Below, in pieces: positions 13,601 to 25,600 of a DNA stretch of 64,000 bases (within the stretch, counting starts at the first letter, position 1; each line of letters opens with the position of its first letter). A model generated the notes under the pieces. That model was not told the DNA's origin, did no database searches, and saw only the letters and a list, made by a program, of their open reading frames with translations. The stretch covers positions 17,741,353-17,805,352 of the forward strand of contig CM055105.1 of the NCBI GenBank assembly GCA_029204225.1, read 5' to 3'. This DNA comes from Diphasiastrum complanatum (taxonomy: Eukaryota > Streptophyta > Lycopodiopsida > Lycopodiales > Lycopodiaceae). The translations under genes were made by a program, and so were the position numbers.

Positions 13601-16600
13601 ATTTGATGCTACTTCTTGTCTTGCGTTGGACTTGAGTGATAATATGAAGGTTGTGGCCAAAGGATTACAGGAAGATAATCTATACAGGTTGTACACTTCT
13701 ATCCCTAGTCAGCATGCTTATACAGCAAAAGGAAGTAATGTGGATAAATTGTGGCATGAGAGGTATGGACATTTTGGCTACCAAGGCATGCAAGTGTTGA
13801 ACCAGCATTATATGGTGGAGGGGCTTCTAGTTGTTAAGCCAAGCTCTTCAGTTTGCGAGGCTTGCGCTATGGGAAAATAGCAAAGACAGAAGTTTTCCAA
13901 GGAAAGCACCACCAAGGCAGCAGGTATACTTGACTTGGTACATTCAGATTTGTGGGGGCCAACCCAAACCAAATCTGCATGGGGGGCATTTTACTTTATG
14001 ACCTTTATTGATGACTTCTCACGCAAGATTTGGATTTATTTCTTGAAGCTAAAATCTGAAGCATTCAAGTACTTCCAGCATTTCAAAACTTTGGTAGAAG
14101 AACATTCAGGAAAGAAGATAAAGAAGCTCAGGTCAAACGATGGTGGAGAGTTCATTAAGACAAAATTTTTGGAATTTTGCAAGGCCAATGGGATCAAAAG
14201 GCAGCTTACAGCTCCTCATACCCCTCAGCAAAACGGCGTAGCCGAGAGAAAGAACCGAACTATTGTGGAGTGTGCAAGGTGCATGCTCAAGGCAAAGAAG
14301 TTGCCCAACTCTTTTTGGGGCGAGGCAATGCACACAACAGTGTTTTTGTTGAGTAGAAGTCCAACTAAAGTTGTGGAAGGCAGGACTCCAGAAGAGGCAT
14401 TTAGCGGCATTAAGCCCAAGGTGGGCGCTTTGCGAGTGTTTGGTTGTACGGCCTATGCCCATATTCCCAAGGATAACAGGAAGAAGCTGGATGCAAAATC
14501 AGCAAAGTAGTGTATTTTCTTGGGATATAGTGAAGAAAGCAAAGCTTAACGACTTTACGATCTTACTAGCAAGAAGAGGATCATAAGTCGAGATGTGATC
14601 TTTGAAGAAGATCAAACGCCTTCAATAGAGAAACTTGAGATGGATGATGGTACAAGTGAAATTGTGCCACTTAATTTCAGACCTGTCTCCATAGATGTAG
14701 CAACCGGCTTGCAATCTTCCATCTTGAACCGCTTCAAAATCTGCCCAATGTAGCGTTTTTGAGAGATGAAAATTCCAGCCCCTTCTTGTACAAATTCAAG
14801 ACCAAGATAAAAATGCAATAGGCCTAAATCTGAGGTTTCGAAAACCATTACCCATTTAGAACCAATTGCCTTCTTCCCATGAGGAAGATCAACAAGAACC
14901 CAAATCTGGTTCTTCATAAGTGAGTCATACTCATCTTGCATCGCATCCTCCCAACATTTTACTCCCTTGGCCTGCTCATAGAAAACAGGTTCTTCTGCAA
15001 CATCTCCATGAGATGTAAGAGCAAAATCTGAAAAATCAGCATAGTCCACTGATTTTGTAGAGGCACGTGCCTTTCCATCATAATATGAACTTACTTTGCT
15101 GTCCCGCAAAGTCGACAACAGCCACCGTGGGACTGTTTTGGGCTGTCCAACAGCCATGTCTCTTCTTACAATTTGCTGTCCAAGATCTTCCAAAACTGGT
15201 CCTTGCTGTCCAACAGTTCCTGCAGGCTGATTATGAGCAACAATGGGCAGTTCTTGATGAACATTAAGCTCTAAACTTGATGAGGTGTTGGGCAGGTCGA
15301 AACTGGTTGATTGCTGCCCCTTATCTCCAGCAATAGAAGATGGTACCAAATCTGGAAAAACTTCAACATTCACACTATGTGGGCTGTCCCCCTTCAAGAT
15401 ATGAGTTGGGGCCACATCCAATGAATTCTTTTCATCAAAATGCACATCACGACTGAAAAACTTCAGATTTAGCCTTCATAAGATAGATCCATGTAAAACG
15501 GGAAAAGTCATCAATAAAGGTCACAAAATAGATGCACTTTCCAATGGATTCGGTCCTCATTGGACCACAAACATCACTATGAACCAAATCAAATTTATCA
15601 AGAACCCTTATAGTTCCATCAATTGGAAAAGGTTTCCTTTGAAACTTTCCAAGTATGCACCCCTCGCATACATGCCCTTCCGGCTGCTCAATAGTAGGAA
15701 AATCTTCTACCATATTAAATGTCTTCAGCTTCTTCAAACTTGCAAAGTTGAGATGTCCAAACCTTGCATGCCACAATTCAACCAACTCCAATGATTGTTG
15801 TGATGTAGAAGCAACAAGACATATAGAGGGAATTCGTCGCTCATAGGTATCCATAATGAATAAGCCAGCATGCATTGTTCCCGAAACAATAATCAAGATA
15901 GATCTTTTAGGATCCTTGACAAGACACTTATCTTCTTTGAACTTAACAACTAGTCCTTGCTTCAACATAGTTGAAACCGAAAGAAGATTCTTCTTGATTT
16001 CCGAAACATAAAGCACATTCTTAATGTACTTTTCTTCACCATTAGGCAGAATGATGGCTACAATTCCAATTCCATGAATAGAATAAGATGCATCATACGC
16101 ACATTGTACCTTGCTTCCATTTTGCACTTTCACTAATTTAGTGAATGCTTCTTTGCAAGAAGTCATATGACAAGTAGCACCACTATCAATCACCCACTCA
16201 ATGGGTTGAAAATCAGCAACTTGCAAAACAGAATCTGAATTCCTCATAGATGTAGAAGTACTAGTAGAAGCAATATTAGACACAAAAGCATAGTCGTGGT
16301 TGAAGAGATCACCACTAGCTTCAAGCTCTTGCTCCAAAGTAGCAAGTGAAGCACTAGTATCAATTCCTTTACTCGCCTCTTTTGCAAGCTTCTTCTTACA
16401 ATCCTTGATGAAGTGCCCATACTTCTTGCAATAATGGCACTTCCCTTTCTTCTTTTGAGTGTTGACATCTTGACCTCCAAAGGAGGCTTCCCCTTTCCTT
16501 TTGACTTGCCTTTGCCCTTGCCTTTCGTGAAGAAAGCTTGATCTTGTTGAGTGTCACCCGCAAAATTTTGCCTCGTTTGCTCCTCTTGAAGAAGCAGCCC

Positions 16601-19600
16601 AACAAGTTCATCAAAGGAGAGTTGTTGTCCCCTAAGAGAGATACTCAAAGATGAAACAAATGGAAGATAAGATGAAGGTAATGAGTTGAGAGTAATGGAA
16701 ACAAATTGAGCATCCTCAATTATCTCATCAATATTGAGAACCTCCTCACGAAGATCCTTGATCTTCATCAAGTGATTGGTCACTTGATCCCCTTCTTGCA
16801 TCTTCATCAGATACACCACTCTTGCTGGATTTTTGACTCTATACATAGTATAAAGTGTATCCCACGCACTTTTAGATGTCTTACAAGACCTAATATGAGG
16901 TAAGATAGATCTTTTCACAGCAAGAGCAACCATAGAATGTGCTTGTGCATCCCTTCTATCCCACTTCTTTTGTTCTTCCGAAGATGGAGAAGATGATGTT
17001 GATGATGATGACCCACGAGGTGTAGGAGGTGAAAGACGGAGGCCTTTCCTCATCACCATTGACCAAATCCCACAGCCATGTCGCTATGAGAAGATTCTTC
17101 ATCATGTAACTCCACAAGGAGTAGTTTGTGCCATCCAACCGATCTTCACTAAACAAAGAACCGATAGCTTCCGATTCTTTAGCCATTACCTCCAACAAAA
17201 TTTCAGCTTGTAGTAGATAGGAAAGAGAGCCTTTCCACAACCAAATCTACTCAAAAATTTGCAGCAAACAAAGAGCTAAAAGTAGAAGCACAAGATGTCT
17301 TTCAATCTGCAACCAAAGTGCCCAAAAGATAATGGATAGATGGCTGTCTTTCTGCACAAAAAAACCAGCTTCTTGAAAATTAGGTTAGCTTCGATTGAAG
17401 CCTACACATAAACCCAATTAGGAAGCCAAATAGTGTGATCAACACACACTCCAATAGGGCTGTTGAAAGCGCCCTACTACTTGCTAAGAATATGCAAATT
17501 TCCAGCCACAAGTTGACCTAACCCTGAATAGGGACAAATGCAAACCTGAAAACAAAAACAGCAAGATAAGGAGACACCACAACCAAAAATCAGTAGCAGA
17601 TTTTTGGGTGCCCTCCTCCAAACAAAACTTGCTGAAAACTAGTTGCATACAAATCAAATTTGAGATTCTGATTTTTGGGTGCCAAAAATTGCTCCTCCAA
17701 GATCTCTGATGGCCGCCCTCCTTCAACCTGAAAAGAGACAAAAAAGCTAATCCAAACTCCACTTGAAAAGATCAGCAAGATGCTAAAATTTCACAACAAA
17801 AAGCAGAGAAGCTCCTCTTCTGGTAGGGCGCCAACAAACAAGCTTGCTGCAGATCCGGTAGCTCTGATACCATGTTGGAAAGCAAGAGTCAAGTCACCAA
17901 GATCTAGTTATCAATCAATCTCCACAGAAAACAAGAGAGAAGAGGCTGGGCGCCCAACTCTAAGAGAGAGAGAGAGAGAAAACAGCAACAAGAGCAATGG
18001 AGAGCAATGCTTAGCCAAACTATTGCACCGGTAGCTAAGATGACGTCTATATAAAGAGTCAGTCGGGGTACAGTTACGGATTCAGACTTTTATTTGAACG
18101 AGATCATTGAAAAGATAAATATCAAATTAATAGAATTTGGACAGTTGGATGTGCCTTCCCTGGTGGCACAAATATTAAACGGCAAGAATCCTCACGCTAG
18201 GTGTCTTTGTTAAAAGTTGGCAGTTTGTTCAAGATCACATGATAACTATTCGCGCCCTGAGATCAAAGACTATCTTAAGAAATTGGTTGGTGAATGGTTG
18301 AAATTTAAGCTTTTCAATGGCAGACAAGTACAGGGGATATGCAAAAGTCCTTTCATCATCGATCAGAAATTTGCTGTAACTATCAATGTGACAAGCTGTT
18401 CGTGAAGGAGGAAGATGGGATCGTGAAGGAGGAAGATGGGAACATTGTTTGATAGTTCTCTATGTGGATGAGTTGGTCATCACGGGTAACAATGGGCAGC
18501 TTATTGAAAAGGTGAAGGCTCATTTATCAAATGAGTTCGAGATGAAGGATTTGGGTCTAATCCACTATTGTCTTGGCTTGGAGGTTTGGAAAAAGAAAAA
18601 TTGTGTGTTTATTTCCCAAGCTAACTATGCATGTGAAGTCTTGAACAGGTTCAACATGCAGGATTGCAAACCCGTTTCCACGCCCATTGATACTAGCAAT
18701 AAACCATCTAGAGATGATGGCACTCCTTTTGTGGACGAGACTCTTTATAGGCAGCTTGTGGGTAGCCTGATTTATGTCACCACTACGAGACCAAACATTT
18801 CCTATGCGGTTGGTGTAGCAAGCCAGTTCATGAATTCTCCAACTGAACCACATTGGAAAGCAGCCAAGAGGGTTTTGAGGTATGTCAAAGGGACAACTTG
18901 CTATGGGATTGAGTACACAGATGACAGAAAGCTTCAGCTTGGAGGGTTTACCGATTCGGGCAAGTGATAGGGATGATCGAAAGTCGACCACAGGTTACAC
19001 TTTCAACCTTGGTTCAGGGGCCATTTCTTGGTGCAGCAAGAAACAGCCCACAGTTACCTTATCATCGACAGAGGCTGAGTACAGGGCAACGACAAAAGCT
19101 ACCTGCGAGGCAATATGGCTCAGTAGACTTCTTGGGGAGGTGCAGATTCCACGGGATGGTCCTACTATTTTTCATTGTGATAGCCAGAGTTGCATCCAGC
19201 TTGCCAAAAATCCTATGTACCATGCTCGTAGGAAGCATATTGAGGTGGACCAGCACTTCTTATGAGAGAAGATACAAAGCGGAGAAATTCAGCTCGAGTA
19301 CTGTGATACCAACGATCAAGCAGCAGATATCTTTACTAAGGCACTTAGTAGAGAAAAATTTGAAAGTTTCGTAGCATGCTAGGTGTTGGTATGAACAAAA
19401 TAGCCATTGAGGGGGGTGTTTAAATAAATGCCTATTTGCCCCTTAAGGCTTGTTTACTTGTAACTTGTAAGTTGTGCATAAGACATGGGGGTAAAACATT
19501 TATGTACATATAGTACACACCACTTGTGCTAATTAGGCAAGTGATAACAAGTAGGTTGAGGACCCATGTGGGTTCTAGAGCTAGAATTAGCAAGACACCA

Positions 19601-22600
19601 CCTCTATAGATTACATGCTAAAAGTAGCCCATAGTTTGGAGGGGTTTCCACGCCCTACTACTCTGAGTGTGTTATTGCTTATGAGTATCGTTGTTTGCGC
19701 TCTTATGAGCAACGTTACTCTGTACATGAAAAAGAGCTACTTGTTGTCATCCATGCTCTTCAAAAATGGTGCCATTATTTGTATCGTGTTCCCTTTGATA
19801 TTATTATTGATCATCAGTCTCTCCGTTATCTTTTTTCTCAGCGTGATCTTAGTGATCGTCAATATCGTTGGTTACAATTTTTACAGTCTTTTCATTTTGA
19901 TATTTTGTATCGTCCACGCAAGGCAAACACGGCAGCTGATGCTTTATTTCATCTTCCTACATTGTTACATAGTATTGTTGCTTCAGTTCCTTCTTGGTTT
20001 GATGATTTACCGGCCGCATATTTGTCTTGTTCTAACTTTTTTGATGTTTATCATACTCGTCCCCTTTCGTCCTCTCGGAAGTTCCAGGTTTATATTGTTG
20101 TTGATGATCGTTTATACCACTATGGTGCTTTATGTATTCCCAGTTCTCTTTCCATTTGTCCTCAGTTGTTGGCTAATGCTCATGCTTCCCCTATTGGTGG
20201 CCATTTTGGTTTTCAGAAGTCTTATGCACGTCTTAAGGACCATTTCTATTGGCCATCCATGAAGTCTGAGCTAGCCCATCTTATTCATGATTGTCCTTTT
20301 TGTGCCCGTAATAAATATTCCCGTGCTAATTCCGTTGGTTTGCTCCAAAGTTGGCCTATTCCTCATCGCCACTGGACGGATATTTCTATGGACTTGGTCT
20401 TCCTCATACCCGCCGTGGTCATGACTCTTGTATGGTGGTGGTGGATCGGTTCTCGAAACAGGCACACTTTATACCGGTCCGCAGTATTATTACAGCTGAG
20501 CAGAGCGCACGTCTTTTTCTATCAGAGATTTTCCGCCTGCCACGTACTATCCTATTTGATTGGGATAGTAAGTTTACATCTACATTTTGGACAGAGCTTA
20601 TGCGTATTTTGGATGTAAAGCTTCTGGTGGGCATTGCATATCATTCTACTGCTGATGGGCAGACTGAGGTCCTTAATCGGATCCTTGAGGATTACCATTG
20701 CTTCTTTTTTATCCGGTGCTCGCGAGCTTATTGCTAGCGCTACTACTCACTTACAGCAGGTTCAGCAACGCTATCAGACTTCTATTGATCGTCATCGCCG
20801 TCATGTTGAGTGTCAGGCTAGTGATATGGTTTACCTCCGATTACACTTTGCACGTCATCACTTTGTGCAGGGTCATGCTTCTACTGAGAAGCTTGCACCA
20901 CGCTATTATGGGCCTTACTGTATCTTGGATCGCCTCAGCCCTGTTACGTACCGGTTACAGTTGCCTGATTCTACACGAGCCTGTGATATCTTTCACGTTA
21001 GCCTTTTACGAGCTGCCATTGAGGATGATGCTCCTCGCGATCTCACATTTCCTACAGAGCCAGAGTTGTTCCCTTTTTTGCCAGCTGCCATCCATCAGGT
21101 TCGCCTTCAGTATAGTCGACGTCGCAGGCAGGTTCAATTTTTGGTACAGTGGGATGGTCGTCCTCTTGAGGAGGCCACTTGGGAGCCTATTGATGTCTAT
21201 TATCATACACCATTATTGGCAGAGCAGGCTCAAGCCCTCATGGCTTTAGTTCTCTCCTCTACTACAGATGTCAGTGTAGATGTTCCCTCTACTTCATGAT
21301 TCGGCACTATGACTATTCTTTTATGTTTTGCTTGTAGTATTTGCTTAGTACTTGATTTACATAGTTATGATACTTTTGGGGTATCTGTTGTGACGACTTA
21401 TGTCCTCGCCATCGGTATTTCCATTAGTTCGTGATTTTTCAGTATCTAGCATGCTTACCTTATTGTTCTAGATAATCAATATGCTTGTTAGCTGGTGGAG
21501 GGCTTTGTTTTTCTGCAGGGGAGAGTTATGGACTTGGCTCATAACATTTGCCGCGTCCATTCTTTTATTCATGCATAAGTAGGCCTAAGGGCCCTGTTTC
21601 ATTCATATACTGGCCTTGGGCCCTATTTGGTCATATTTTTAGGACTTGGTCACGTTGACTTGGAGTGGCGGTCCTCCCAATATATTGGGAGGGCGCACTA
21701 TTTTCCCTCCAAATCCTTTTTCCCTCCCTTTTTTGAATCCTCTATTTGATTCAGGGAGAGGGTATATGTAGGGCAGCATTGTATTCCTTTATTCAGTTTA
21801 TGATGATTGCTCCTCTTTAGCCTCCTTAAGCATTCTCTCTTCTTGCTTTCTAGCTTAAGTCCTGCTTTCTAGCATAGCTAGTGAATCTTAGCTTGTAACT
21901 AATACCCAGAGCGGGGCCCGTGAGCGGACTTCTCGCCATTGCCACATGTGCTTCCGTGGGACACTCACTAGGCTTAAGGGCCACATACTTGGCGTTGTTA
22001 GAGCTGACGACAAACGTTTGGGTGCATCCCCTTTGCCCTAGTATGTCGGCCCAAGAGAGGCATAGATTGATTGATATCTACGGGCCACGTTTGATAGCCA
22101 GTGGCTTGGCACTACCATATTGTTGTGACCTCAATGACCTCTGATCCCTATGTTGCACCCCCTCCTCAGCCTACAGCTCCTGCACCTTCTCAGCCAGCTG
22201 GACCACGTCCTCCTACAGCTTCCCACTCCAGTGCAGCACATCCTCCTATGCCAGCTGCCTCCCGAGCTTCCTCTGCTGGAGGAGCTTGGAATGCTGCACC
22301 TTCTTCTTCGAGCCCATTCTCGAGTCATCCAACCGCGGTCATGGTTGTGTCTCATCCCACCCACACATTTAGCTATCTTCGCAGCGACACACCCCCTCCC
22401 AGCCAGGACCCTCTACCCACCCAAGATATACCGTCCACTTACCCCCCTCACCCTGATGACGAGCCACACTTGGGGGAGGACCTCCCATTCATGGATCCGA
22501 GTGAGGGTGATGCATTTGTCCCCCCCCCACCCCCCCCCCTAGCTCCACCTGCTCCCATTCCACCCATATCAATGCCCCTTTTTTCCTATTTTTTTTTGCA

Positions 22601-25600
22601 ATTTTTTGGGCTTCAAAAATGGCATTTTATGGTTTTTTTTTAATTATTTTTTTTTTTTTGATGGCAGGTGCCGTGGATGCCGTGGTACTGAAATGGTACG
22701 GCACCTGTACGACAATCACGGCACCCGTGCCGTAACACGGCACCTGGAACTTTGCATGGAATATAGGATAAACTGTTGTTCCTAAGGGAAGATCTAGTCG
22801 ATATGCGAAACAATTATTTTTATTTACAGTTAATTGAAGGGACGTAGCTTTTGATTGGTATAAATAGCAACTAAGGCTCCTTATTTGGTAGCTTTTTATT
22901 TTGGAGACCTCGCATACTATTAATCAGGAAGAACTTTAGCCTAAAACATGTATGATATTCAGGTTACGTTCTCCGGTAGAAAACCTTATTTGTTGTCATT
23001 TATGTCTATTGTTCATGCTGTGATGCCATATCTGTAATGTGTGTTCATAACTTGACGACTTGTGTCCTCTCTGTTAGGGACCCAACTCCCTTGGGTCCCA
23101 ACCTAGACTTGAGACTGGACGATGACTGGGCCTGTAGACTTGACTAGTGACTCGTGAACCTACATGGTTGCCATGTGTCATGATCCAGGAGTGCACATGG
23201 CTTGGAGTCTCTCTCCTTGGAGGTATACGAGGGGAGGAGGACTCATTTGCCATCCATTCTATCTACCTAGGAGGAGGTGGATGGAGAGCGTGTGCACGGC
23301 CAGGATGTATTGCTAGCGTGAGGCAGGAGATAGCTGAGAGCCTAGGCGGTGGTATGGGACGCCGTCTGGGATGGAGGTCGGATCCAGCTTGATACGGTCA
23401 CAGGCCAGGGCACAGTAGGTGGACCCGGATTAGGTCCTATGGCGGGGTGGAACGTGCTCTTGTGGTTAACCGGCACCTAGAAGTTTGCAGTAAGTAGGAT
23501 TGTAACATATGGTATCAATAAAGTCCGACAAGTACGTGAATGGCCTATCCCTAAAACCATCCGGGAGGTTAAGTCCTTTTTGGGCTTTACGAGGTTTTTT
23601 CATAGATTCATCTTGAACTATGCATTAATTGCATTGGCCTTGACGAATGTCCTTAGAGGGGCTAAAAGAGTTAGCTGGCACAGTAAGTTCATTCCTCAAG
23701 TTACTTGGAAAGAAGAGTTGAATCAGAGTTTTGAGAACCTCAATACTGTGTAACTACAACGCCTATTTTACACATAGTGGATCCTAACAAGTCGTATGTA
23801 CTTGAAACGGATGCCAGTGACTATGCTAAAGGCGCAGTCCTATATCAGGATGGTAGGCCGGTAGCTTTTGAAAGCAAGAAGTTGGACCCTGCTCAAAGGC
23901 GGTATTCCACCTATGACAAGGAGCTTTTCGCTGTTATTAATGCCCTGAAAGTTTGGAGACATTATTTGTATGGCTCCCAATTTACTATAGTTACTGACCA
24001 TCAAGCGTTAAAGTATATTAACGATGCGGTCGACCTTAGGGATCGAAAGGCCAGGTGGTCAGAGATGCTCCAAGAATTTCATTATTACATTGAGTACCGG
24101 AAGGGTACTTCTAATAGTGTTGCGGATGCCTTAAGCCGGATTGGAGAGTTTAATCAGGTAAGCTTTTCTGAGATCCAATCTGAGTTGTATCTGTCCTTAA
24201 GAGATTTGTGTAAGACCGACAAAAAAAAAAACCGGTCGTATTTGGCTAGACGTCCTGGCAGGTTCTTCTAGATCTAGTGATGAGCTTGGAATGCAGGATT
24301 CCAAGATTTCTCCTCAAGGACAAGATACAAAGAGACTATTCTATTAGGAATGGGTTACTTTTCCGGAATGGAAAAGTTTGTGTGCCAGAAGATGATGATA
24401 TAAGGGCCCAAATCCTGCATGAATGTCATGACAACCCGTGTGCAGGGCACCCTGGCGCTCAAAGGACACTTGACTTAGTAAAAAGGAACTTTTACTGGCC
24501 AAATTTAAAAATTCAGGTGGAGGCATATGTTTGCAAGTGTGCGCAATGCCAAGTTAACAAAGCTGAAAGACTTAAGGCAGCTGGTTTGTTAATGCCCTTG
24601 GAAATTCCCGAAAAAAAGTGGGAAAGTATTTCCATGGACTTTGTGGTTGGGCTACCTCGGACGGGGAAGAAAAATGATGCCATTTGGGTAATAGTTGACA
24701 AGTTAACTAAAATGGCGCAGTTCATACCAACCAAGCAAACTATCAAAGCTCTGAGTCGGATTGGGAAAGGTACCTTCCAATGATTGAGTTTGCGTATAAT
24801 AGCGCAAAGCACTCAGCGACGGGTTTTAGTCCATTTTCTCTGATGTATGGTTTCCAGCCTAGGGCTCCCATGTTGGTGGGCCTCAAAGGCCTCAAGGTTA
24901 AAGCAGCAATAGATTTCCTGCATGAGATGCAAGAGATGTTGCTTGTTGCTCGCGAAAACGTAAAAACGGCTCAGGATAGAGCCCAGTTTTACGCTAATCA
25001 AGACAACCTAGGGTCTATGAGGAGGGGGCTTGGGTATATCTTAGAATTCCAAAAGATTCTAAGGTACTAAGGACTGGAAAATGTCCTAAGTTATCACCTC
25101 GTTACGCAGGGCCATTCCGTATAGTAGAGAAACTCCATCGGAATGCGTACCAGCTGGAACTTCCTCAAGGTGTTTAAGGTACATCCAGTTTTTCACATTA
25201 GTCGTTTAAAGGAACGACTTGGTGGAAAGGATGACTTGATGCCTCAGGAGGACTTAGTTCAGCTAGAGGACCTATCATCCTTTGTACCTACTGAACCACA
25301 GGCCATTGTTGATGTACGTCAACGTGGGCTCAGAAACCGGCAGGTAACTGAGTACTTGGTTCGTTGGAAAGGAAGTTCCGAGGATGATGATACTTGGGAG
25401 AAGGAACTTGACTTAAACTGAGATTCCCTGGTTTCTTTCCTTAGATAAGGAATTTTTTAAGGAAGAGGGAATGTTAGGGACCCACCTCCCTTGGGTCCCA
25501 ACCCAGACTTGAGACTACACGATGACTGGGCCTGTAGACTTGACTGGTGACTCGTGAACCTACATGGTTGCCACGTGTCATGATCCAAGAGTGCACATGG

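Larger units (their letters stand above)
14675..18200 (-). mobile_element. Copia 2, minus-strand Copia lying inside Copia 1
   Basis: The minus strand carries a 5' LTR (17873 to about 18200), primer-binding site, gag, protease, a truncated integrase and a much reduced RT. The inner end has no LTR and passes straight into Copia 1 sequence near 14675. Copia 1 resumes in its RT beyond 18200. Most likely Copia 2 inserted and later deletions removed its 3' end together with part of Copia 1. Confidence 0.8.
11698..19664 (+). mobile_element. Copia 1, Ty1/Copia retrotransposon interrupted by Copia 2
   Basis: The order is 5' LTR, primer-binding site, gag, protease, integrase, an antisense Copia 2 block, RT end, RNase H, polypurine tract and a partial 3' LTR. 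The 5' LTR has lost about 48 bp (near 11811) that the 3' LTR keeps. The 3' LTR stops after 248 bp where Gypsy 1 begins. Frameshifts in gag, a stop before integrase and loss of most RT make it non-autonomous. It lies in intron 4, antisense to NRAMP. Confidence 0.85.

Noticed and set aside
19615-20262. A 215-aa hydrophobic frame resembling a multi-pass membrane protein
   Set aside because: It is the +1 shadow of Gypsy RNase H and integrase, whose conserved motifs lie in the overlapping frame.
20698-21249. A 183-aa hydrophobic frame
   Set aside because: Shadow frame of the Gypsy 1 integrase end and chromodomain.
22101-22643. A host proline-rich cell-wall protein
   Set aside because: No signal peptide or regular extensin repeats. 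The region continues a frameshifted BED-finger transposase also present at 41 kb.
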